DNA of 15,346 nucleotides from an uncultured Eggerthella sp. (GTDB taxonomy: Bacteria; Actinomycetota; Coriobacteriia; Coriobacteriales; Eggerthellaceae), in the NCBI GenBank assembly GCA_900547965.1, contig URJE01000038.1, forward strand, positions 1 to 15,346, given 5' to 3'. Positions 1 through 6,800 of this stretch are shown here, one piece after another. The position numbers were made by a program, and so were the translations under genes. Below the pieces are notes generated by a model, which did not search any database, was not told the origin of the DNA, and saw only the letters and a program-made list of their open reading frames with translations. How positions within the stretch are numbered: the first letter of the stretch is position 1; every line of letters starts with the position of its first letter.

Positions 1-1513
1 CCGCGGCCGCACCCTCTTCGCTTCCCGTTGAAGGAGATCCCTGGTCGACACCCGTCCCAGAAGACTCTGGGTGCTTTTCCTTGTAAGCTGCTTCAGCCTG
101 AGCAAGCGCTGCATCATAGGCACGCGCCAAGGCCTTCGACGAATAGGTGGCACCGCCCACCACGTCTACCGCGGAAGACTTCGTGCCCTTCAGCAGCTGG
201 TTCACCACACCTAAATACGTCTTGTTGCGATAGGTTCGGCCTTCAACGGCGTACGCAATGTAGATGTCGTTATCCTCGTCGTAGGGGTTCAACTCCGCAT
301 CGCCCACATTACCGGTGCTCTGACCATGAACGTTGGTGATGGAAGCCACCTTGCCGTCCTTGATGTTCACCGTAGCCGCAAGGTAGTACGGCTCGTAGCG
401 TGTGGGGCGCGATGTATCAGCACAGTACACATACGCGGTGTAGCTGCCGTCTTCGTAGTGGGGCGTTGCGGCATCGCCGGGATTGGAAGGATTGTCGGGG
501 TTGCTCGGATCCGGGTTTGGGCTGGGATCGGTTCCCGGCGTATCGGTTCCGCCAGACCCGCCGGGCTTCGAAGGATCCGTTGCGTCACCCTTGCCGCCAC
601 CTGAACCATTGTCCGCATCCCCAGCCGCACTGCTGTTCGCCGCAACGGCCTTCTTCATGGCATCGGCCACTGCGGCCATGATGCCCTTCGAGGAATACGT
701 GGCGCCTGAAACCGCATCAACTTTGCTGTTTTGGCTGGTCAGAATGCGTGTCAGCACCCCATTTTTCGCATTCGTGAAATACGGCTCGTCATCACCCTGG
801 TCCATGATGCTAATAGAGGCTATCTTGCCACCCTGCACGGTTATGGAAACGGTGATGTAGTCGTTGAAGCCCATTCCGCTGCCCGTGTAGATGCCATCCT
901 TCATCGTGCCAGTGGGCGCCTTGATGTCCGTTGCCGGAGCGTGGTTCGCGCCCGTTTGGGCAGGAACCGCCCCCACCGCTTCGGGGGCCTTGCCTGCCGC
1001 CTGCAGAAGTGCGTTCTTGATGGCCATCAATATGCCCGTAGAAGAATACGTGCAGCCTGAAACGGTGTCTACATTCATGGACTGGCTGGCAAGAACGCGC
1101 TGGATAACGGCACGCGCATTCCTGAAGTACGGTTCGTCGTCACCTTCGGAAACCACGGTGATAGCGCTTATCTTGCCGCCCACGATGGTCACCTGCACCG
1201 TGATAACGCTCTTGTAGCCGCGAGCCGACCCGGTGTAGGTGCCGTCGTTCAACGTGCCGATGTCCATGCCGAAGTTAGATTCGATAACGGGATTGTTGGC
1301 CGTTTGCCTTTCCGACGTGGCTTCGGCAGTCTGCAGCTCGCTGGCCTGGGCCTGCGCCACATGCGCGATGGAATCGGGGTCATACACCAACGGCTGGTAC
1401 GCCGCAACGGTGAATGCAACTGCCGCACTGGTAAGCACCGCGGGGGCCACCAGCACCGCCGCCTTCACGCGTTCCTTGGCGCGGGCGTGCTTGCCTTCTT
1501 CTGGTTTGCTCAT
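1..1513 (-). CDS. Exported multi-FMN_bind flavoprotein (3' end beyond window)
   Basis: The reading frame is open from an ATG at 1513 to the window edge (504 codons, no stop), so the C-terminus is missing. AAAGAGG lies 8 nt before the ATG. Residues 17-41 form a hydrophobic signal peptide or anchor after a basic N-terminus. Three FMN_bind-type domains follow at about 88-172, 203-290 and 353-477. Each ends in the flavinylation-type motif: VSGCTYSS (151-158), VSGATYSS (268-275) and VGGATYSS (452-459). In this family an ApbE flavin transferase attaches FMN to the Thr of the S/T-G-A-T motif. A Gly/Pro/Asp/Asn-rich linker (about 296-350) separates domains 2 and 3. By family knowledge it should carry electrons outside the membrane through covalent flavins; the partner is unknown. 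No FAD-binding reductase domain is visible, but one could lie beyond the edge. The gene follows another FMN_bind surface-protein gene on the same strand, 203 nt downstream. The family call is firm, the role is inferred. Confidence 0.85.
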   Translation of the reverse strand, partial: MSKPEEGKHARAKERVKAAVLVAPAVLTSAAVAFTVAAYQPLVYDPDSIAHVAQAQASELQTAEATSERQTANNPVIESNFGMDIGTLNDGTYTGSARGYKSVITVQVTIVGGKISAITVVSEGDDEPYFRNARAVIQRVLASQSMNVDTVSGCTYSSTGILMAIKNALLQAAGKAPEAVGAVPAQTGANHAPATDIKAPTGTMKDGIYTGSGMGFNDYITVSITVQGGKIASISIMDQGDDEPYFTNAKNGVLTRILTSQNSKVDAVSGATYSSKGIMAAVADAMKKAVAANSSAAGDADNGSGGGKGDATDPSKPGGSGGTDTPGTDPSPNPDPSNPDNPSNPGDAATPHYEDGSYTAYVYCADTSRPTRYEPYYLAATVNIKDGKVASITNVHGQSTGNVGDAELNPYDEDNDIYIAYAVEGRTYRNKTYLGVVNQLLKGTKSSAVDVVGGATYSSKALARAYDAALAQAEAAYKEKHPESSGTGVDQGSPSTGSEEGAAA

Positions 1514-1537
1514 AAGGGGAACCTCTTTAACAAAGCT

Positions 1538-1569
1538 GATGGCGAAGAAGAAAATCCCCCTTCGCCATC
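1538..1569 (-). promoter_or_regulatory. Leader hairpin upstream of the multi-FMN_bind gene
   Basis: A perfect stem CTGATGGCGAA/TTCGCCATCAG (1536-1546 with 1561-1571) encloses a 14-nt loop, 23 nt before the ATG at 1513. In minus-strand RNA the stem end plus loop (AAGGGG) could instead pair with CCCCTT directly before the start codon, so alternative folding that affects initiation is possible. No T-run follows on the minus strand, which argues against a simple terminator. An AT-rich stretch (TATATAAC, minus strand, around 1580) just upstream could be a -10 box, but no good -35 is visible. The hairpin is seen; its function is inference. Confidence 0.45.
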
Positions 1570-1621
1570 AGGTGTTTTAGTTATATATGGTTGAGCATTC
1601 GAACATAATCGAGCAGGAACA

Positions 1622-1708
1622 AGCCCCTTCCGAACAGCTGGAAGAAGCCAGTTTGCCCAACCCGGCCGTTCCATCGGAAGGGAACACGTCCAACCAAATG
1701 GAACGGCC
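1622..1708 (-). promoter_or_regulatory. Tandem intercistronic hairpins after the large surface-protein gene
   Basis: Nine bases after the stop codon at 1717 there is a perfect 11-bp stem, ATGGAACGGCC (1698-1708) with GGCCGTTCCAT (1664-1674), and a 23-nt loop. A second stem pairs 1640-1649 with 1622-1631 around an 8-nt loop. On minus-strand RNA it is 10 bp with three G-U pairs; on the plus strand those become A-C mismatches, so it favours minus-strand RNA. Neither is followed by a T-run. They may protect the 3' end of the upstream message, act in processing, or give weak termination that separates expression of the two flavoprotein genes. Confidence 0.5.
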
Positions 1709-1716
1709 TAAGTGGA

Positions 1717-4700
1717 TTAGCGACCGGTCGCTGCAGCAACCACGCCAGCCGCCGCTGCCGCGATGGCAGCAAATGCGCCGGCAAAGCCCAACAGGTTATC
1801 GCCCGTCTGGGGAGCGTCGGAGCCGGCTGCGGAATCATCGGCATCGTTGGCGTTGGAGGGGTTGTCCCCATCAGAAGCATTGCCATTTCCGTCGCCATTG
1901 TCGTTGCCGTTGTTGTTGCCGGTATCGCCGCCCGCGGTACCGCCGTTGTCGGAACCGGAGCCGTTGCCACTACCGTTTTCCACCAGCGCCTGGCGAGCAG
2001 CCGCCAAGTTAGCCGTGGCATCCTGGATTTCCTTAGCCGAAGGATCGTCTGCGTTGGCGGCAGCCTTCGCAGCATCCAGGGCATCCTGGTATGCCTTCCA
2101 GGAGTCGGCCGTGTAGTCGGCCTTGCCCAGAGTGCCCGCCGTACCGATTTCGTCGATCAGCGCCTTGCGATCGGCAGAAGTTGCAGCCTTAGCCAGACCA
2201 TCCTGAGACTTGGAAAGATTGTCGGCGGCCTGCTGGAGCTCAGATTCGGTTGCACTCTGGTTCTTCAAAGCATCCTGAGCTGCGGAAAGAGCATCGGAGA
2301 ACGTCTTCCACGAAGCCTTGGTGTAGTCGGATTCGTTCAGGGAAGCAGCCTGGGATACCGCGAACTCGAGGTTCTTGCGAGGGCCTGCCTTCAGCGCTTT
2401 CTGCGCGTCGTTCAGGTTGTTCAGAGCATTGACAACGTCGTCATCGCTGGCTTCGGTGTTTTTGGAGACATCTTCAGCTGCCTTGATAGCGTCCTGTAGC
2501 GCACTCCACGAAGCGGAGGAGTACTCGCCGTTGTCATTCCTCAAATCCGTAGCCGTTTTAATTGCAGCGTTCAGCTGGGTCTTGTCTGCCTCAACCACGT
2601 AATCGAAGGTCAGATTGGGGTAGCCCGTTACCGAAACCGTCACCTTATAAGTTCCGTAGCCGTTGAATACCTTGTTCTTCTGGCCGTCGACAGCAGCAGC
2701 ATTCACTGTGGCCGACTTGCTGTCGTCAGCGACGGAAAGCACCTTCACCGCTCCCCTGCCAGTTGCCTGATAGGCTTTTCCGTTAACGCTTACCGAGGTT
2801 ACGCCCTTCAGGTACGCAGAAATATCAGCGCCCTCCCGAGCAGCCACAACCGCACCATTTTCATACTTGGCAACAGCGTTTTCGGTGCTCATAACGAAGG
2901 TGGTGGAAATGTCGGCGTACTTGCCTGCCTTGTCACTTACCGTCAGGGTATGCCGGCCGACAGAAAGCCCCTCCGCGGGAAGCGTCACGCTGGCAGCGGT
3001 GCTCCGAGTGGCCTGCTGCGGGGTTACTTCGTTGCCATCGATCTTGTAGGCGGGATCGAAGCCTTCCGGCAGCGTAACGTTTGCCAATACCGTGGGGTCG
3101 GCTGCATCGGCAGAGGTATCGTTGGCAGAAACGCTCGCTTCATCTGCGGAAACCTTCACGGGAACGTAAATGCCCTTGCCATCTTCACCCGGCGTTTTCA
3201 CGATAACTGTACCGTTGCTGGTGTAATAGGTAACGCTTTCGATTGTCTTGCCCATCATGGACCGGTAATGCTCCGAGCTGGTGGGGCACCCGTGAACCGC
3301 GTCGGTAAAGCCCGTGCACCAGGAAAGCTCAACCGTACGCCAGATATTCTCAAGGTGACGCATGCCGTATCCCGTGCCGTCGGTGGTGTTCACCACAACG
3401 CCGTACACCGTGGCGCCATTCAAAGCAGCGCCTTCGCCATCACGCAGGGAATTAGAAAGGTCAAGTTCATAGTCACCGTACTTCGATTCGGTAGTGAACT
3501 CGGCATCCTTGTCCTCAACGGTCTTAGCCTCGGCTCCCCGCACCGCGCTGAACTGGAAGTTTCCGTTCTCGTCAACCGTGAGTTCCTTGTAGTTCGTCGG
3601 TGCCGCATCGCTGCCCAGCTGATAGAAGGAATGGGTGGCGGACTCGAACAACGCATCCTTGCCCGTGTAGGTGGTAGTGCTCGACTGACCGCGGTTGGTT
3701 ACGGAAATCTCGACAGAGCTTGAATCAGTCACCTTGGTAAGAGCAGACCAATCAAGGTTCTGAGCTGCGCTTTCACTTACCTTAACAGGGAACGTGATGC
3801 CCGTGATATCGGAGCCGTCAGCGTTCACATGATACGAACCGCCCGCCAGGCTGGCAGTGCGCGTCTTGTTCTTGGTGGCGGAGGTGAATACGTCAACCGA
3901 AGTGTTGTTGTTCGGCGTTTCCGCTGCATAGAACTCGCTGTAGGGGATGTTCATCAGGATGTAAGAACCCGCTTCAGGTGCAGCCTTTTCGGCCTTCACC
4001 AGAGCATCGATGGCAGTCTGCAGGTGGGTGATCTGTTCGGATGCCTCCGACTCGCCCAGGTCCTCCTTGGCTAGAAGATCCTTCGCTTCACCTCGTTCGG
4101 TTTCGATAGCCGACTTCTCCCACGATTCGGCGGTGTAATCGTCCTTGTTCAGCGCCGCGGCCTTGTCGTACAGTTCCTGCAGCTTCTGCTTAGTTTCTTC
4201 GGTTACCGGGGTAGCAGTCTGCTTGATGTTGTCGGACGTTGCCTGGAAGGTATAGCTACTGTCGGCATAGCCCAAAGCACGGATAGTCACTTTCCAATAG
4301 CCAGTACCGTCGGTGCCGGCGGGAAGTTCGCAACGCGCCGAATCAGTGAGACCGAGCTGGATGCCCATGGACTTGTGCATCCAGTTGTCGGCGGCAAACT
4401 TAGTGCCGAAGGTAGCTTTGGTGTTGGTGCAGGAAGAGTCATCGCCGTAGTAGGTCCAGGTGACGGACTGTATGTTGGCGCCCAGGTCACCGTAATTCTG
4501 GGTGAAATCGAGGCGCATAACCTCGCCGTAGCTGCCAACGGTTGCGTCCCTACTGCCCTCGGGTACGGTTGTCGTACGAAGCTTGGGGCCCATGGCGGAA
4601 AGATCGGCGGTCTTGAGCTCCTGGTCTTTGATACCCGAACCAGTACCCGTCTCGTCGGCGGCCGAGAAGCTCGCGGTGGTGCCGTTCATCGTCACGGTCT

Positions 4701-5847
4701 TGAGGCCGTGGGTGGTGGCGTCCACGTCAGCAACAAGGCCGCTATAGGCCTTGAGGTTGGCCTCGCCATAGCCGCCGGCAAGCGTCTCGCCGTTGGCCAC
4801 GAAGGCGTGAGTCTGCTTGAAGGCGGCGAGATCGGCGGTCTTGACCTTGACGGGGACGTACTTGAGGCCCGTGACCTCGTAGTCCTTCATCTTGTAGGTC
4901 TTGCCATCGACGGTCATTTCGCCCTTGTTCCATGCAACGGTCTTGCCGTCGGTCGTGGTGAAGGACTTGCCGTCGGCCGTCCAGGCGGCCAGATTGAACT
5001 CGGTGCCGTCCTCGGCCTGGATGACGGCGGTGCACTGGTAGCTGCCGCGGTGCAGGCCGTGGTTGGTGGTGGCGCGGGTTACCACGTCAAAAGCGCCCTT
5101 ATCGGACTCGCCGTGAGAATCCTGTTCGCTGGAGCTGGCAGTGCTACCAGCGTTGTACACGCCCTCATTCGCCCAGTACTCAGCCCAGGTGAGCGCAGCG
5201 TAGCCGTAGGTGTATTCATCGGTTGCAGAGGCGTCTTCGGTCTTAGCGTTTTCGAGCGCGTTGTTCACCGCAGATACGATGGCCTTGCTGGTTACTGTTG
5301 CGCCGGAAACAGCATCGACGGACCCTGTTCCGTTGCCCTCAACGATCTGGGAGGGGATGCCAACCTGGGCCTTCTTCCCATCAACAGCTTTCTTGATGTA
5401 GCTGCTGCTTTCCGATGGCGCATCGGTGGAAACTTCCACTTTCGTTATGGTGTGGTTGGCCACCGTCACCTGCACCGTTAGGGTATAACCTCCCCATTCC
5501 TCTTCCTCGACACCCGAATCGGCGCCATCAATAGTGGCTCCTCCTTCACCAATAACAGCCTTGCCCTGATAGGTGCCGTCGACAATCTTGGAGAGATCGT
5601 AATTTGTCACTGCAGTGCCAACCGCATTCGACAGCGTTACTGGCGTATAATCGTTGCTTGAAGTCGTTGCGACTTCGCTTTGGGAAGAGGCTTCTTCAGT
5701 GTTGGTAGCGCTAGAGGCCTCTTCTTCGTTTTCGGGGCTCGCATATGCAAGGGAAGGCACCAGCGAAAGCGTCAGCGCTGTAGCAACCAGGCCATGCGCC
5801 GCAACGCGTCCCGCGCCCGCTCGCCCCCGTACCGTTTCTTGGTCCAT
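1717..5847 (-). CDS. Sorted surface protein: FMN_bind, Tp47-like and FIVAR repeats
   Basis: The protein has 1376 residues. AAGGAA precedes the ATG with good spacing. A signal peptide (1-36, ending near AYA) leads into an FMN_bind domain (about 85-202) with the flavinylation motif DAVSGATVTS (178-187). Residues 212-540 resemble the T. pallidum Tp47 lipoprotein as I recall it: GYAALTWAEYW, FDVVTRAT, YVPVKV and YYGDDSSCTNTKATFGTK all have close counterparts there. A weaker second copy spans about 628-900 (SEFYAAE, VDVFTSAT, TFPVKV). FIVAR-like helical units lie at 552-622, 1088-1154, 1157-1221 and 1225-1290, marked by DYTxxSW patterns. A Gly/Asn/Asp stalk (1291-1343) leads to APQTGD (1345-1350), a hydrophobic segment and a terminal Arg, a sortase signal with Ala in place of the usual Leu. 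Probable role: wall-anchored redox or ligand-binding protein; the substrate is unknown. Codon use shifts inside the gene (about 4570-5075). No sortase or ApbE gene is in the window. Confidence 0.85.
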   Translation of the reverse strand: MDQETVRGRAGAGRVAAHGLVATALTLSLVPSLAYASPENEEEASSATNTEEASSQSEVATTSSNDYTPVTLSNAVGTAVTNYDLSKIVDGTYQGKAVIGEGGATIDGADSGVEEEEWGGYTLTVQVTVANHTITKVEVSTDAPSESSSYIKKAVDGKKAQVGIPSQIVEGNGTGSVDAVSGATVTSKAIVSAVNNALENAKTEDASATDEYTYGYAALTWAEYWANEGVYNAGSTASSSEQDSHGESDKGAFDVVTRATTNHGLHRGSYQCTAVIQAEDGTEFNLAAWTADGKSFTTTDGKTVAWNKGEMTVDGKTYKMKDYEVTGLKYVPVKVKTADLAAFKQTHAFVANGETLAGGYGEANLKAYSGLVADVDATTHGLKTVTMNGTTASFSAADETGTGSGIKDQELKTADLSAMGPKLRTTTVPEGSRDATVGSYGEVMRLDFTQNYGDLGANIQSVTWTYYGDDSSCTNTKATFGTKFAADNWMHKSMGIQLGLTDSARCELPAGTDGTGYWKVTIRALGYADSSYTFQATSDNIKQTATPVTEETKQKLQELYDKAAALNKDDYTAESWEKSAIETERGEAKDLLAKEDLGESEASEQITHLQTAIDALVKAEKAAPEAGSYILMNIPYSEFYAAETPNNNTSVDVFTSATKNKTRTASLAGGSYHVNADGSDITGITFPVKVSESAAQNLDWSALTKVTDSSSVEISVTNRGQSSTTTYTGKDALFESATHSFYQLGSDAAPTNYKELTVDENGNFQFSAVRGAEAKTVEDKDAEFTTESKYGDYELDLSNSLRDGEGAALNGATVYGVVVNTTDGTGYGMRHLENIWRTVELSWCTGFTDAVHGCPTSSEHYRSMMGKTIESVTYYTSNGTVIVKTPGEDGKGIYVPVKVSADEASVSANDTSADAADPTVLANVTLPEGFDPAYKIDGNEVTPQQATRSTAASVTLPAEGLSVGRHTLTVSDKAGKYADISTTFVMSTENAVAKYENGAVVAAREGADISAYLKGVTSVSVNGKAYQATGRGAVKVLSVADDSKSATVNAAAVDGQKNKVFNGYGTYKVTVSVTGYPNLTFDYVVEADKTQLNAAIKTATDLRNDNGEYSSASWSALQDAIKAAEDVSKNTEASDDDVVNALNNLNDAQKALKAGPRKNLEFAVSQAASLNESDYTKASWKTFSDALSAAQDALKNQSATESELQQAADNLSKSQDGLAKAATSADRKALIDEIGTAGTLGKADYTADSWKAYQDALDAAKAAANADDPSAKEIQDATANLAAARQALVENGSGNGSGSDNGGTAGGDTGNNNGNDNGDGNGNASDGDNPSNANDADDSAAGSDAPQTGDNLLGFAGAFAAIAAAAAGVVAAATGR

Positions 5848-5860
5848 AGGGTTCCTTTCA

Positions 5861-5910
5861 AAAGTTTACATACGGTTACTTTTCGATTGGAAAGTTAGCT
5901 TATGGTAACT
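5861..5910 (-). promoter_or_regulatory. Operator-like direct repeat before the Tp47/FMN surface-protein gene
   Basis: Two 20-bp units start exactly 30 bp apart: AAAGTTTACATACGGTTACT (5861-5880) and AAAGTTAGCTTATGGTAACT (5891-5910), with 15 of 20 positions identical. The second contains the dyad AGTTA-N8-TAACT. They sit 14-63 nt upstream of the ATG at 5847, where a promoter is expected. About three helical turns separate them, so two dimers of a regulator could bind the same face. TATGTA on the minus strand inside the proximal unit could be a -10. The repeat is seen; the regulator and promoter are inferred. Confidence 0.5.
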
Positions 5911-6068
5911 ATTACGCGAATGCAAGCAAGAAATTTCCTAACGGCGTCACATCACCCAGCCAAAATCACACCGCACGCGCAATTCGGGCAGAGACGCGGC
6001 GGGGACACGTCCTATCCGCAGCGCAATCGACAGCACTGGAAGCAATCGCACCCACGCTTCGCCAACCC

Positions 6069-6352
6069 TGGCAGGATTCGCGCTGCACGTATGATTCGAC
6101 GTGGCAAGATTTTCGCCCTACGTATGTTTTTGAGTTCCGAGCAGAAAATCAGGACCTATCGGGCGAGGTTTTCACCAGATGTACGCTTCGCAGCACGCAT
6201 TTGAAGCGAATCTCGCCACAAAGCGTACATGAACGCGTTTTCTTGCCACTTTCAACCCGAAACAGCGTACATTTAGCGAAAATGTTGCCAGATAAAGGCA
6301 AATTCTCTGACCGCAGCGCGCTCAGCACACATTGTGCGCGTTTCTTGCCAAC
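6069..6352. repeat. Six-copy ~29-bp repeat in palindromic arrangement (3 direct + 3 inverted)
   Basis: The consensus is roughly TGGCAAGATTTTCGC, three to five variable bases, then A-Y-GTAYG-YTT. Plus-strand copies start at 6069, 6101 and 6161. Minus-strand copies lie at 6220-6249, 6261-6291 and 6323-6352. Three copies share TGGCAAGA exactly (6101, 6220-6249, 6323-6352). The innermost pair gives a perfect 10-bp inverted repeat, ATGTACGCTT (6179-6188) with AAGCGTACAT (6221-6230). The pairs are nearly symmetric about position 6195-6208. TGGCAAGATT recurs alone at 6716-6725 in front of fhaA. Could be a dispersed genomic repeat family, a multi-site protein-binding region, or a decayed mobile-element end. 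Function unknown. Confidence 0.7.
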
Positions 6353-6366
6353 CACGGTCGCTATTC

Positions 6367-6571
6367 TCGCTTGGGCATATTGTTTGGGCACGTGATTTGT
6401 CAGGAACGCGGCTTGTTGAGCGCATGGCTTAGATGCGTGATTTGAATGCGCGGCTTGAGCATGAGGCTTGGATACACGGTTTAGATGCGTGACCCAGGCG
6501 TTGCGGCTTGGGCGCGTAGCTTGGATACGTAGCTCGGACGCGTGGTTTGGACGTATGGCTCGGCGTATGCG
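6367..6571. repeat. Degenerate tandem repeat with 13-bp unit, about 15 copies
   Basis: Consecutive units share the consensus TGGCTTGGATGCG. Examples are TGGCTTAGATGCG (6425-6437), TGATTTGAATGCG (6438-6450), AGGCTTGGATACA (6464-6476), TAGCTTGGATACG (6517-6529) and TAGCTCGGACGCG (6530-6542). Most units are 13 nt, one is 14 nt (6490-6503) and three are 16 nt (6393-6408, 6409-6424, 6556-6571). A 13-nt period is not a multiple of three and the copies diverge freely, so this is not a protein-coding repeat. It lies between the palindromic repeat cluster and fhaA. Confidence 0.85.
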
Positions 6572-6740
6572 AAGCGGAAATATCGCCAGATTTCCCTAGC
6601 AGCAGAGCAAAACGGAGCAAGAAACGCCCTACCCAACCAGGAGCGCGGCGAGCACGTAAGTAAACGGGGATTTTAATGGCGATGGGGTGAAAAAACCCAC
6701 CAATTTGCTTACTTATGGCAAGATTGTTGGTTGGAATGCC

Positions 6741-6759
6741 GTGCGGCGTTACGCCGCAC
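6741..6759 (+). promoter_or_regulatory. GC-rich perfect dyad in the fhaA leader
   Basis: GTGCGGCGT-T-ACGCCGCAC is a perfect 9-bp inverted repeat around one central base; as RNA it gives an 8-bp stem with a UUA loop. It ends 41 nt before the fhaA ATG and 27 nt before the AAGGAGA ribosome binding site. No T-run follows, so it is not a standard terminator. It could be a repressor site or a 5' hairpin that stabilises the cluster's message. Confidence 0.5.
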
Positions 6760-6800
6760 TCTCAATACAACGATTTACACACTGTAAAAGGAGATCACAC

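Larger units (their letters stand above)
5848..6800. other. Divergent 953-nt intergenic region rich in repeats
   Basis: No credible gene is found here. Short open frames across it have no convincing ribosome binding site and simply translate the repeats. From left to right it holds the operator-like repeat (5861-5910), about 150 nt with no feature I recognise (5911-6068), a symmetric six-copy repeat cluster (6069-6352), a 13-bp-unit tandem array (6367-6571), about 170 nt with nothing clear apart from a 7-bp inverted repeat TAAGTAA/TTACTTA (6657-6715), and a GC-rich dyad (6741-6759) before fhaA. It must contain promoters for both the minus-strand surface-protein gene and fhaA; I could not place the fhaA promoter. 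Confidence 0.7.

Noticed and set aside
4375..5481. A 368-codon open frame on the plus strand inside the large surface-protein gene
   Set aside because: It is the antisense shadow of a GC3-biased segment, has no ribosome binding site or domain, and the minus-strand frame has clear family motifs.
5902..6204. A 100-codon frame in the intergenic region
   Set aside because: It has no good ribosome binding site and runs through the repeat copies; the peptide has no family features.
6149..6391. An 80-codon minus-strand frame with repeated Cys-containing peptides (SCTLC, KCTLF)
   Set aside because: The peptide repetition comes from the ~29-bp DNA repeats; the DNA repeat also occurs in the opposite orientation, which points to non-coding sequence.
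6367..6571. CRISPR array
   Set aside because: The units are contiguous and only 13 nt, with no unique spacers and no cas genes nearby.
6429..6620. A 63-codon minus-strand frame over the tandem repeats
   Set aside because: The unit is 13 nt, so the reading frame shifts with each copy; coding is implausible.
6687..6800. N-terminal extension of FhaA from GTG 6687
   Set aside because: It includes the strong GC dyad and has no good ribosome binding site, whereas ATG 6801 has AAGGAGA and the family N-terminus.
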